A DNA stretch of 64,000 nucleotides, from the NCBI GenBank assembly GCA_021234155.1, contig JAJEKV010000031.1, positions 6,212,748-6,276,747 of the forward strand, written 5' to 3'. This document shows positions 23,187 to 32,300 of this stretch, in pieces. This DNA is from Isoetes taiwanensis (taxonomy: Eukaryota > Streptophyta > Lycopodiopsida > Isoetales > Isoetaceae). Position numbers and translations under genes: made by a program. Position 1 is the first letter of the stretch. Each line of letters opens with the position of its first letter. The notes below the pieces were generated by a model. That model was given only the letters and a program-made list of their open reading frames with translations, ran no database searches and was not told where the DNA came from.

Positions 23187-23850
23187 TTAAGTTAAGCCCA
23201 AGTCCGTCATTTTAAACCGATTCTTGAGAATGTCTTTGCATTTTTGTAGCACATCAAGATTGCTACTAACCATCACATTGTCATCCACATATAATGCAAT
23301 ATAGCATACTTCATTCCCATCCTTAAATAAATAAATATTTCCATCATCCTTTAGTTTTATAAAACCTTGTTCCCTTAAATATGAGTCCATGCAAATATAC
23401 CATTGTCTTGGGGACTGTCTCAGCCCATATCTGACCTTTTTAAGTTTCCACACTTTATCTTTCCCTTGCTCAAAGCCCGGGAGGTTGCATCATAAAGATA
23501 TCCTCCTCCAAGTCAAGCATTCAAGAAAGCGGTAGAGACATCCATATGATGTATCTCAAAATTCTTTGCATTTGCTCTTTGCTAACAACATCCCCGATAC
23601 TTGTCATTTTTACTATAGGGGAAAAAGTTTCCTCATAGTCAATTCCCTTCTTCTGTGTATATCCCTGTGCTACTAATCGAGCTTTATACTTAATTGAGTG
23701 AGGTTGTACTCCTCGTTTGATTTTAAATATCCATTTACACCCCACTGCATGTCTACCTTCAGGTAAGTTTACAAGCTCATACGTCCCTGTTCTCTTAAAT
23801 GCATCCAGCTCATCATTCATGGCAATTTTCCATTCTTTTGCATCAACCAC
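23187..23850 (-). pseudogene. copia reverse transcriptase, frameshifted
   Basis: Two frames. 23850-23521 has the N-terminal W-KTGTYELV and GCKWIFKIKRG...YKARLVAQGYTQ blocks and EETFSPIVKMTSI. 23453-23187 has YGLRQSPRQWY and the catalytic YVDD within YIALYVDDNVMV. The middle (about 23454-23520) is damaged. This is a typical Ty1/copia RVT_2 domain. Confidence 0.9.
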
Positions 23851-23852
23851 AC

Positions 23853-24980
23853 TTATAGCTTCTCTATAAGATTTTGGTACTTCAAAGATCCAAAGAAGGC
23901 AAGGATTTCAATAAGGTTTACACCTGCTGCTTCACTTTGTATTCTTCTACTTCTACCTGTGTTATCTCTTCCAAATCTTTCATGATCAACATTAGCCTCT
24001 TGTTGCAAGATCTGAGCTGCAGTTCTTCTACCAGCCTTTGGCTGTGTTACCTCCTTTTCTATAGTATCTGCCACACTATCTGAAGCGTCTTCAGCACCAA
24101 CTTGTTGAGAGGAGAGTTTGTTGGCATCCTGCTCATCATCATCATCAATAAAGTTTGTATTCAATTTCTGAACCTCCTTTTCTTTAGGATTAACAGAGAA
24201 AAACTTTATGTTTTTATAAGATTGAGATTCGTCAAACGTCACATCTCTACTGATCAAAATCTTTTTCCTTTGTGGATCAAATAATCGGTATGCCTTGGAT
24301 TCTTGATCATATCCTACAAGAAAGGCTATTCTTGCTCGATCATCTAACTTTAACCTTTGTTGCTTTGGTACATGAACAAAGCTTAGACAACCAAAAGCTC
24401 TCAATGTCTCATAGTTTGGTTTAACTCCTGACCATAGCTCATCTGGGATCATTCCACTGACAGCTCTATTTGGTAACATATTCTGAACTTTCACTGCTGT
24501 TAAGACAGCTTCCTCCCACAAATAATTGGGTAGCCCTGTGTGTTTTATCATAGCTCTGACAGCATTTAAAATTGTCCTATTTTTCCTTTCAGCAATGCCA
24601 TTAGTTTGTGGAGAAAAACTACATGTAAACTGTCTCTTTATTCCCCTTACCTTGCAAAACTTGATAAACTCAGATGACATGAACTCTCCACCACGGTCAG
24701 ATCGAATACATTTCACTTTTTTTCCTGTTTCTAATTTCACTTCTGCAGCAAACATTTTATAAGCCTCAAAGGCTTGATCTTTAGTTCTAAGACACATGCA
24801 TGTTGTCTTTCTACTAAAGTCATCAATAAAGGTAATGAAATACCTTTTTCCTGATATTCCTCTAACATTAAGAGGGCCACAGAGATCTGTATGCACTAGC
24901 TCCAACACCCCTTTGGTTTTTCTCTTTGCCCTTTTAAAAGGCAATCTTGCATGTTTTCCTAGCATGCAACCTAGGCGCAT
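23853..24980 (-). pseudogene. copia integrase
   Basis: 375 codons open. The frame starts in the zinc-finger tail (GCMLGKHARLPF) and continues to VHTDLCGPL (catalytic Asp), IRSDRGGEFMS (second Asp) and PQTNGIAERKNRTI (catalytic Glu). The C-terminal LRAFGCLSFVHVP and GYDQESKAYRLFDP blocks follow, then an acidic linker ending in GRRTAAQILQ. The core is intact, but upstream joining to gag-protease is broken near 24990-25206. Confidence 0.92.
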
Positions 24981-25206
24981 TCTTGGCTCATCAACTTCAT
25001 TTTTGCTTTGATTATTTTTTGTTTAATCATAGTATCTATGGTGCTATGATTAACATGACATAACCTCGGATGCCAAGTGTCCATATCACGGAATCATAAA
25101 TGAATTAACACCGGGCAAACAACCACTATCCAATGCAAACAAATTACCAAATCTTCTTCCAAGAAATTTGATCTCATTATTCAAAAGCACTTTACATTGA
25201 TACTTG

Positions 25207-26522
25207 TCAAAAAAACAAATTGTAATCCATGTCTACTAAGCGTAAATGAGAAATTAAATTTCTGACTAGTGAAGGCACACACAAAACATCCTTCAAGTTT
25301 ACTGCTTTCCCTTGAAGGTCAAACAATTCTAACATTACCGTGCATTGAACATCTTGCAACTTCCCATTTCCTAACTTGATATGCTTAATTCTTCCTTCTT
25401 TTTCCTCCTTGAATAATTTGGCTGAACTGGTCACGGATTTTTCTGCTCCACTATCTAATATTAACATTTCATCATCATTATTAGATTTTTCTTTTGAAAC
25501 AACCAAAATGTCATAATCACTTACCTCAGCATCTTCATCCTCTTCACTTGATTCTTCTTCAATATCTTGCACCAAATTTACAGCAGACCTTTGTGTATCT
25601 GGATTTCTTCCTCGACCTCTAGAATAATTTCTTCCTCTACTTGGTCTGCCTCTATTCATTTTGCTGCTTGAGCATTTGTTTGCGAAGTGACCTCTGCCTC
25701 CACAGTTAAAACACTCAACCTCTTTCAATTTAGGACAACTTATCTTTAAATGCCCTTTTGCTTTGCAGTGAAAACAAGGACCTATTTCACTCTTATCTTT
25801 AGCACTTTTTCCTGAAAACTTTGCTTTGCCCTTACCTGCATACAACACTTCAACATTATCTTCAATGTCATCATCATACAATACCTTATTTTGTTCAAAC
25901 TCTGTTCGAATCATTTCTTCTGCTGCCTCTCTGGTTTTGGCCACATTCCTAATAAGAGTTGACAACTGCTTGTTCCCCTCAACTGCTCTTGCCACATGCA
26001 ATAATTTTTGCTGTTCAGTCAGCAACACCCCAGCACCTTCTAAGTCTGCCACAATGTTATCAAACTTAGAGAAAAACTTTGGTAAGTCATCACCTTCTTT
26101 TACCCTTAGCATCCTAAGTGCTTTATCAAGAACATCAATCTGAGATGATGTTTTTTCCTCATAGTTTTTGAGCAGGAACTTCCAAATATCACTAGGGGAC
26201 TTTCCCCTTATCTTCAGCAAAATTGAAGCCCCAACTTTGCTGGTCAAAATACCATATGCTTCACGAAGTTTAACAACTTCATCCTTACCACTTTTACTTG
26301 AGTCTACTTCACCAGACTCTTCAGAAGTTTCACCAGACTTTCCAAAGGTAGAACTTCTTCTTGCAGCCACAGAGACTGCATCCCCACTTGAACTAGTTCC
26401 TTGAACTAGTTCCTTTGACTTTGACTTTGACTTTGACTTTGACTTTGACTTTGACTTTGACCTTCTGCCACTGCTTCTCATAGGTCTTTCCATAGCCAAA
26501 AATAACATGACACCATTTAACA
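25207..26522 (-). pseudogene. copia gag-protease, fused in frame to LTR sequence
   Basis: 438-codon frame. The first residues (MLNGVMLFLAMERPM...) are translated LTR. A Lys-Ser repeat (TTTGAC array) follows, then a UBN2-type gag region (IWKFLLKNYEEKTSSQ...). Two CCHC knuckles come next (CFHC..KGHLKISC and CFNC..GHFANKC), and last the protease ILDSGAEKSVT (Asp-Ser-Gly). The usual N-terminal gag block is absent. The LTR/gag fusion looks like a deletion between hexamer repeats. Confidence 0.88.
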
Positions 26523-26544
26523 ATATGAATAGGGGACGTCACAG

Positions 26545-26556
26545 TGGTATCAGAGC
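26545..26556 (+). promoter_or_regulatory. Primer-binding site of gypsy 2 (initiator tRNA-Met type)
   Basis: TGGTATCAGAGC begins one base after the end of the 5' LTR. This is the usual plant LTR-retrotransposon PBS complementary to the 3' end of initiator tRNA-Met. Confidence 0.93.
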
Positions 26557-26748
26557 AATGTTCTTGGTGACCAAGAGCAAAGCACTGACCATGTTCCCAG
26601 TAGTACTAACTTGATAGGATCCTTAAACCTCGAAAAATGGGAAAATTTTTTCTTCATTTTTGTAGTTTTGCTAAGCTAGTAACAGTTAAAATGAATAAAA
26701 ACATAAAAAGAGTAAGAATTGGTGAGCCAACCTTCAAAAAGTAGGGTG

Positions 26749-26815
26749 GTCTCACACGTCGCGCCAGGACAGATTTTGAGATTCTCAAAATCGGGCTGGG
26801 CGCAACGTGTGAGAC
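26749..26815 (+). repeat. 67-nt hairpin repeat, copy 1 (type A)
   Basis: Outer arms GTCTCACACGT and ACGTGTGAGAC, middle arms GCGCCAG and CTGGGCGC, and an inner palindrome GATTTTGAGA/TTCTCAAAATC. The whole unit can fold on itself. It is the upstream member of the cassette before the H3-like gene. Confidence 0.93.
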
Positions 26816-26949
26816 ATTCAGCTTGAACACATCAAAAAGTTATGAATTACAGTAAAATAGCTTGATAATTCTAAATTAGAGCTAAGAATCAGTAGAATTA
26901 GCAAGTTACATGATTAAAAAGTAGCAAATTTGATAGTGGACCCCACCAT

Positions 26950-27016
26950 GTCTCACACGTCGCGCCAGGACAGAAAATGAGATTCTCAAAATCGGTCTGG
27001 GCGCAACGTGTGAGAC
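26950..27016 (+). repeat. 67-nt hairpin repeat, copy 2 (type B)
   Basis: Same outer and middle arms as copy 1, but the left inner arm reads GAAAATGAGA and the right side has CGGTCTGG, so the inner stem is imperfect. 201 bp downstream of copy 1 and 176 bp before the H3-like ATG. Confidence 0.93.
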
Positions 27017-27191
27017 CATGCTAGAATTAAGATGATTTAGGTGTTCTAAATAATCTAAAAAGGTAGTTTCAAGTTTGACCTAAAAATCAACCCCTAGACC
27101 CCTCCCATTTTCGCGTACCTGCCTTAGAAAGTTTGCTCCTTTTGCCAAGGCGATCTTTTGGCACGTAGCTCCGATCAGCAAACCGTCGAAC

Positions 27192-28439
27192 ATGGCCCGG
27201 ACGAAACAAACTGCTAGGAAGCCTCGCCGAAGCACTTCCTCCAGCGCCAGTGACCCTGGTCTGATTCAAAGGGCACTTCGAGAACGACTCCTCAATCAGG
27301 GGGGATCTTCATCGAAGGGGAGGTGACTTCGGACCGGAGCATCGACGGAGGTCATAGAAGAGGAGCTATATTCGGACATCATAAAAAAGCAAATCCTCGA
27401 AGAAATCGCCGAGGAGGAAAGGAGAAGCAGGGAGGAACGGGAGCAGAGGGGACAGCCGACGGTCGAACAACAGCTCGAAGCTTGGGCCCGTCTGCAAGAG
27501 GAGGAAGAGAGACAGAGCAAAGAGCGGCCAAAGCTTACCGCTGTCGAGGAAGCAGACCTTGCACGCTTCATCAAACAAATATGAAGACAAGGAGCGCCAC
27601 GGAGAAGAGAACAAAAACAACGGAGGACGACCCAACCACACCCAAATCAAGAAAAGAAGGCCAAGGGCTTTAAGGCGGGTGGAAGAAGGGTGATAAAAGT
27701 AGGCAAGCGGGGGCAGGGCCCCGTCATCAACGAGCCGTCAGGAGACGAGACCCCGCCCTCTACCGACGATTCAGATGAAGACTATGTCCTCAACACGGAG
27801 GGGGCAAGCTCTTCAAGAACACCAGTCGCAGGGAAGGAAGTACCGGAGCAGGTGGCACCTGAAGAGCAGCAGCCGGGGCAGCCGTAGAAGCCCCCACCAT
27901 TCCCGACGTGGGATAGAGTCAAAGCCCCGCGGCCGCAACGGGAAGCATATGTGATAGACCCCCTAAAGGTCTATCAGAAGAGGATCAAGGAGCACAACGC
28001 TTATATGGCAAAGTGGGAGGCGTACAACGCCTATTATCAGGAGCACAGGGTAAGGACAATCGAAGGTGGACATCCGACAAGAAGTCAGACTTTGAAGCCA
28101 CCGCCACCCAAGCCCAAGCCTCCCCGAGCACCAGGGAAGCGGAGCAAGAAGAAGAAGTTGGAGGAAAGAGCTCTCAAGGAGATCCGCCACTTCCAGAAGA
28201 GTTACGGACTCTTGATCCCCCGGGCGCCGTTCCAACGCTTGGTCCGTGAAGTCATGCAGGAATACAACACGGACATGCGGGTAACCGACGAGATGTTGCT
28301 GTGCCTATAGGAGGCAGCAGAGGCAAAGATAGTGCAGCATTTTGAAGATTCAACGGCCTGCACAGTGCACGCGAAGAGGGTTACCCTCATGAGGCAGGAT
28401 ATGCATCTTGCCAGACACATCAAGGGAGAACGCCCTTGA
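27192..28439 (+). pseudogene. Retrotransposon-borne histone H3-like gene (H3 tail, long linker, H3 fold)
   Basis: A single frame of 415 codons with four in-frame stops (TGA 27324, TGA 27582, TAG 27885, TAG 28308). It starts MARTKQTARK, identical to histone H3 through Lys9 (Lys4 and Lys9 contexts kept, Ser10 replaced by Pro). Residues about 55-130 are Glu/Arg-rich and likely coiled coil. Residues about 300-326 are Pro/Lys-rich (GKRSKKKK, possible NLS). Residues 328-415 match the H3 fold without gaps: [36 protein letters not shown], ending KGERP. By eye 47 of 88 positions equal canonical H3. [12 protein letters not shown] and RVTLMR recall plant CENH3, but loop 1 (TDMR) has canonical H3 length. 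The fourth stop replaces the Gln of the LQEA block. Role inferred: chromatin mimic or nucleosome-like packaging factor. Confidence 0.9.
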
Positions 28440-28586
28440 AACTTTTTTTTGTAAATAATGAACAATTTTGTTAATATAAAGAATTTTTGTGTAAATTAAG
28501 TGTCAGATCTTGTTTAAATAAGTTAAGATATCGATTTCTAGCTTTTGTTTTAGTTAATTTGGAGCTTTGAGCAAAATTGAGACGAT

Positions 28587-28653
28587 GTCTCACACGTCGC
28601 GCCAGGACAGATTTTGAGATTCTCAAAATCGGGCTGGGCGCAACGTGTGAGAC
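28587..28653 (+). repeat. 67-nt hairpin repeat, copy 3 (type A)
   Basis: Same as copy 1. It starts the second cassette, which precedes the second accessory gene. Confidence 0.93.
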
Positions 28654-28785
28654 CATGCCCAAAAATGCCCAAAACAGCTCCAAATCGACCAAATAAAGGG
28701 TCAAATCTGCCTAACTCGACGAGTTTAGTGGAATTACAGCCTTAGATCAACCAAATTGATTAAGTATAGCCCAATTGGGACCCAT

Positions 28786-28852
28786 GTCTCACACGTCGCG
28801 CCAGGACAGAAAATGAGATTCTCAAAATCGGTCTGGGCGCAACGTGTGAGAC
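28786..28852 (+). repeat. 67-nt hairpin repeat, copy 4 (type B)
   Basis: Same as copy 2. It lies 199 bp downstream of copy 3, reproducing the A-B spacing of the first cassette, while the DNA between A and B is unrelated by eye. Confidence 0.93.
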
Positions 28853-29033
28853 CTCACACCATTTTCTTCACCAAATAATCTCCAGTTTGCTGCAATAGGT
28901 TCATTAGTTGTTCTTAGCATGCTTTAAACCAAAAATTAGCCTTCAAACACTCAATTGCACCTCCTAATAGGTCAGAATCGCCCAACTCTCAGTGAATTCT
29001 AGGTCATCCAAAAATTAGGTTTTTTCACTTTTC

Positions 29034-29040
29034 TATAAAT
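29034..29040 (+). promoter_or_regulatory. TATA box for the second accessory gene
   Basis: TATAAAT in the context TTTTCTATAAATAGGTCC, about 120 bp before the ATG. The leader that follows (AAGTTTGCTC... GGCGATCTT) resembles the leader before the H3-like gene (27134-27165), so both genes appear to have related internal promoters. Confidence 0.55.
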
Positions 29041-29155
29041 AGGTCCAACATTTTTCAAATATCACCCTGCAAGTTTGCTCTCCACTGCTTAGGCGATCTT
29101 CCAGCTCCCTGAGGCGCTTCTGCATTCGTTTGATACTCCCTTCCTTGCTAGATCA

Positions 29156-30690
29156 ATGGCCACTGCTGACTTCACGCGATGGTACAGCGCCAGTGCCCAT
29201 GCTGCTGAGGCAGATGTCAATGACATCTTCCAAGTCTTTGGCAAAGAAATTGACATCCAAGCGACGCTGAATGCAACCCCAGCATATAGGCAAGTGCTAG
29301 CAGAGTTTCAAGCTAGGGTAGGACCTTCCCTAGTTCAGGTTCCGCCTTGCATAGGCTATTTTGTCCCCCGTCCATCCCTTCAAGCAGCCTTGGGGGATGT
29401 CCCCAACATCGCCAAGTACCTAACCAACAAAGCGCAAAGGCTGCCAGACTACATGGTCCTGACAGCCAACAGGACCAAGTACTTCTCCTACACCGCGGCC
29501 TTAGCCATCTTCTTATCCCACCGTGCCGAAAACCCAATGGGGGCAACCTCTATCCCTCCGATGGAGGTGGACCCCATAGCAGTGCAGGAAGAAGAGCAGA
29601 TGCGTTTGCAGTATCAGCAAGAGCAGGAAGGAGAAGACGAAGAAGAAGAGGAGTCCGACGACAATAAGTACACGGAGCTCGACTCAGAGGAGGAACGGCA
29701 ACAAGCAAAACAGGAGATGGCGAACTTCGAGCAGAGCCGGCAGAACATCAGGATTGCTCCCCCACTCGGGCTAGGCATCACAAGCCTAGCCCCAATCATC
29801 ATCAACGGAGAGGAGTATTTACTCCTCAGCGACATCCAGAACCTTCCCGAGTGCAGGGAGAGGGAGCTCAGATTGGATGAACTACTCCACCAGCTACGGC
29901 AGTCAGACTTGGACGACTTCATTGTCCGGGGAGCTTTGGATTTTCCGCTCCAAGTGAGGGAAGCCGACACTTATACAGGAGAGTCGACTTCAGATATACA
30001 GGCCTACAGCAGTATCAGGCAAATGATGGAGGAGCAAGAGCTGCCAACGGAGGAGGAGTTCCTCGCCCTCCAAGAACAGATGGGGATCCGCGGGAAAACC
30101 ACGAGCATTTTAATGCCGAGGCCTTCGACACCACCTCCATCAAGAGGAGAAGGAATCGACCTCAGACGAATCGACACCATAATCGAAGACTACCGGGAGC
30201 TCACCGAGATAGAGGTCTAATTTAAACACGGGGACGGCAAGATAGAGCAGAGGCCAATCCAAAGGGAGAAGCTTCAGCCGACGACAAATGACAGTCCCCG
30301 AGGTACTACCACCGCCGCTACTAGATGGGGAGAATAGCGTAATCCAACCGCGAAGTTCAGCCCCAGAGGGGAAGAAGGAGTGTTCATGCCGATTGCACCC
30401 CTCGTGCTTCTAGCATGCTCGCGATAGCCAAATGTCGACTATGCCCGGGTCAAGAGAGCAATGGCACTTGACCTCTTCGACTTCGCCATACCACATCGAT
30501 GTCGCGAGATTGGCGGTTACCGCAGCCCCTCACATCCGGATCACAGAGTGGAAGAGCTGGTGAGAGCCTTGCGTATGCTCGCCAAGAAGGTGCCATATCG
30601 AACTTGGGTCATTCTAGGAACGCCCAAGTTAAGAAGTTCCTTGAGGACAACCCGTCTTACCGGCGATTTCAAGATTAGTTAGACTCTTGA
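29156..30690 (+). pseudogene. Second accessory gene of gypsy 2, unknown acidic protein
   Basis: Open for 354 codons from MATADFTRWYSASAHAAEADV (29156-30220). The same frame then continues past TAA (30218), TAG (about 30337) and TAG (about 30425) to about 30610, where a 1-nt shift leads to VKKFLEDNPSYRRFQD and a stop. The original product was thus about 500 residues. It has an N-terminal globular-looking half with PPCIGYFVPRPSLQAAL. An acidic tract (GEDEEEEESDD, about residues 158-170) follows, then a Leu-rich segment (RLDELLHQLRQSDLDDF). I do not recognise the family. It sits between the H3-like gene and gag on the same strand and could be a histone-chaperone-like partner, given the acidic tract. 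That role is speculation. Confidence 0.7.
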
Positions 30691-30900
30691 TCCCGGAGAC
30701 TTTTGTACTAAAATATTATATAATATAAATATAATCCCTTTTTGCACTCTTAAATGTCTTGTTGATGCATTTTTGCCCCACAACTATGCCAACAAACGTA
30801 AACAATACAAGAAAACAAGAAAAACTAACCATATAGCCATGAATTACTTGTGTATGCAGTTAGAGGCCTAGGCTCAGGAGAACAACAACGCCGGGACATC
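30691..30900 (+). other. AT-rich spacer before gag
   Basis: Contains TATTATATAATATAAATATAATCC (split: TATTATATAA, TATAAATATAATCC), which could be a TATA region for gag-pol or a poly(A) signal for the accessory gene. No ORF. Confidence 0.4.
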
Positions 30901-32300
30901 ATGGAAGAACAGACCCCGCCCAGACCACCCCCGGCAAGGAACCTATTTGAGGAAATGGAACCCATGACCCCAGAGGAGGAGATATCCCAGATGAGGACGG
31001 ACCTTGAGCAGATAAAGGCTCTGCTAGCCGCACAAGCAGGAGCGGGCTCGGTGGGCAACGCTCAAGTGCCACAAGCATCAGCTCGGAAAACAGGAAGGGA
31101 CAAGAAGAGGAGCAAGAGAAGGAGATCCCCCAGTTCAGATTCCTCCGACTCAAGCCTCGGTTCTGGACCGACCGACTCCGACTCAGGAAGAAGAAGAGCG
31201 CACCGGGACCGAAACGGATGGAAGGCAAAGGGACAATCAAGAGGGAAGGCAAGAGGAACACACCGGATGGACAACAAAGGGACACAAGAGTCTCGGACTA
31301 CCAAAAGAAGGTAGACTCGCTTTGGGAAATGTTTGGAAAGCCAGAAACTCGAGCAATTCGGGCGAAACAGTCAGGAATGGAGGCCGAGGCTTGGCTTGAT
31401 GAAATGAGTGAATATGGCAACGCTTTATGGTATGAAGGACAAGGATAAAGGCCGAGTGGCAACAACCAACCCCGAAAGGAGCAAAGACGCGATTTGGTGG
31501 AAGGGGTATGCAAAGGCCCATGGCTTGGAAAGGGGACGCTTTGTGTTCAAGAAGTTTGCTAAAGCCTTCAAAAGCCGCCACTCACGTCCCCAAGAGAGCA
31601 TAAGTCCAAAGATGATGCAAAGTAGCTTCTATAGGTTGCAAAGAAGGAAACAAGTCACCCGTAAATATACAAAGGAATTCATGAGGTCGAGGTCAGTATG
31701 TGCCAAAGTTGGGAGAGAAGCATGCAGTGGAAAGTTATATTGAGGGGCTGAACGATGAGATTCGCAAACTGGTGAGGGCAATAAACCCTAAGACAGTATC
31801 AGAAGCGGAGTGCAAGGCTATAAGCTTGCAAGGAACGGGACCTCAGAATAGCGGGCAGAGGCAGCAGTATTTCCAGGACAAAGGCAAAGCGTCAGGGAGT
31901 TATAGCCCTAGAGCAGCAAGCCCAGGTCCAGCTAGAGCCCCATATGGTGGCAATCAGGGGAAGCAGAACGAGAAGAAGCAGGTGTCCTTCAAGGACAAGC
32001 AAGAGGGGTCAAACTACTCCAAAGCAGTACGATCCTTTTTACAGGCTATGCCCAAGGAGAAGAGGCAAGAGTGCATGGAGAAACAGCTTTGCTTCAGATG
32101 CTTCCAGCCAGGCCATAGAACAGCGAACTGCCCCTATGTCATGAGTGCGGCACTAGCAGAATTGGGAGATTGGGACATCCTATCTGATGACGACGACGGC
32201 GAAGCAGCCCGTGACTACATCCAGGGTGAGTGTCATATCTTTGCCGCAATAGATACAGAGCAAGCAGAGAGTCAGTATAAGGTAATTTCCACAGTAGGGA
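30901..32300 (+). pseudogene. gypsy 2 gag, frameshifted
   Basis: ATG at 30901 starts MEEQTPPRPPPARNLFEEM, followed by a coiled coil (EEEISQMRTDLEQIKALLAAQ) and a Lys/Arg/Ser-rich segment. The frame changes near 31230, 31440 and 31700. The capsid-like part is recognisable as FVFKKFAKAFKSR and KYTKEFMRSRS, continuing as VESYIEGLNDEIRKLVR. The zinc knuckle is CFRCFQPGHRTANC (about 32090-32130). Three shifts mean no intact Gag from this copy. Confidence 0.88.

Larger units (their letters stand above)
21864..26522 (-). mobile_element. Ty1/copia retrotransposon nested in the gypsy 2 5' LTR
   Basis: Inserted in minus orientation with target duplication ATATG (21859-21863 and 26523-26527). The 3' LTR is 21864-22322 (459 bp, ending TGTTAGAA on the plus strand). 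Its polypurine tract GAAGGGAAAG (22332-22323 on the minus strand) adjoins it. At the 5' end only the first ~110 bp of the LTR remain, joined to gag through a TTTGAC hexamer array (26414-26461). The PBS and the start of gag are therefore missing. Genes on the minus strand run gag-protease-integrase-RT-RNase H, the copia order. Confidence 0.95.

Noticed and set aside
27323-27673. Plus-strand 116-codon frame and minus-strand frames over the H3-like gene
   Set aside because: They are out-of-frame shadows; the composition and homology (H3 tail, coiled coil, histone fold) lie in the frame starting at 27192.
27192-28439. H3-like frame as an ordinary host histone gene
   Set aside because: It lies inside an element bounded by matching LTRs and GGTTA duplications, carries a 300-residue linker unlike host H3, and shares its upstream hairpin cassette with the neighbouring accessory gene.
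26749-28852. The 67-nt repeats as tRNA genes or CRISPR repeats
   Set aside because: No cloverleaf or A/B boxes; four copies in two pairs with unrelated spacers of unequal role do not form an array, and the genome is eukaryotic.
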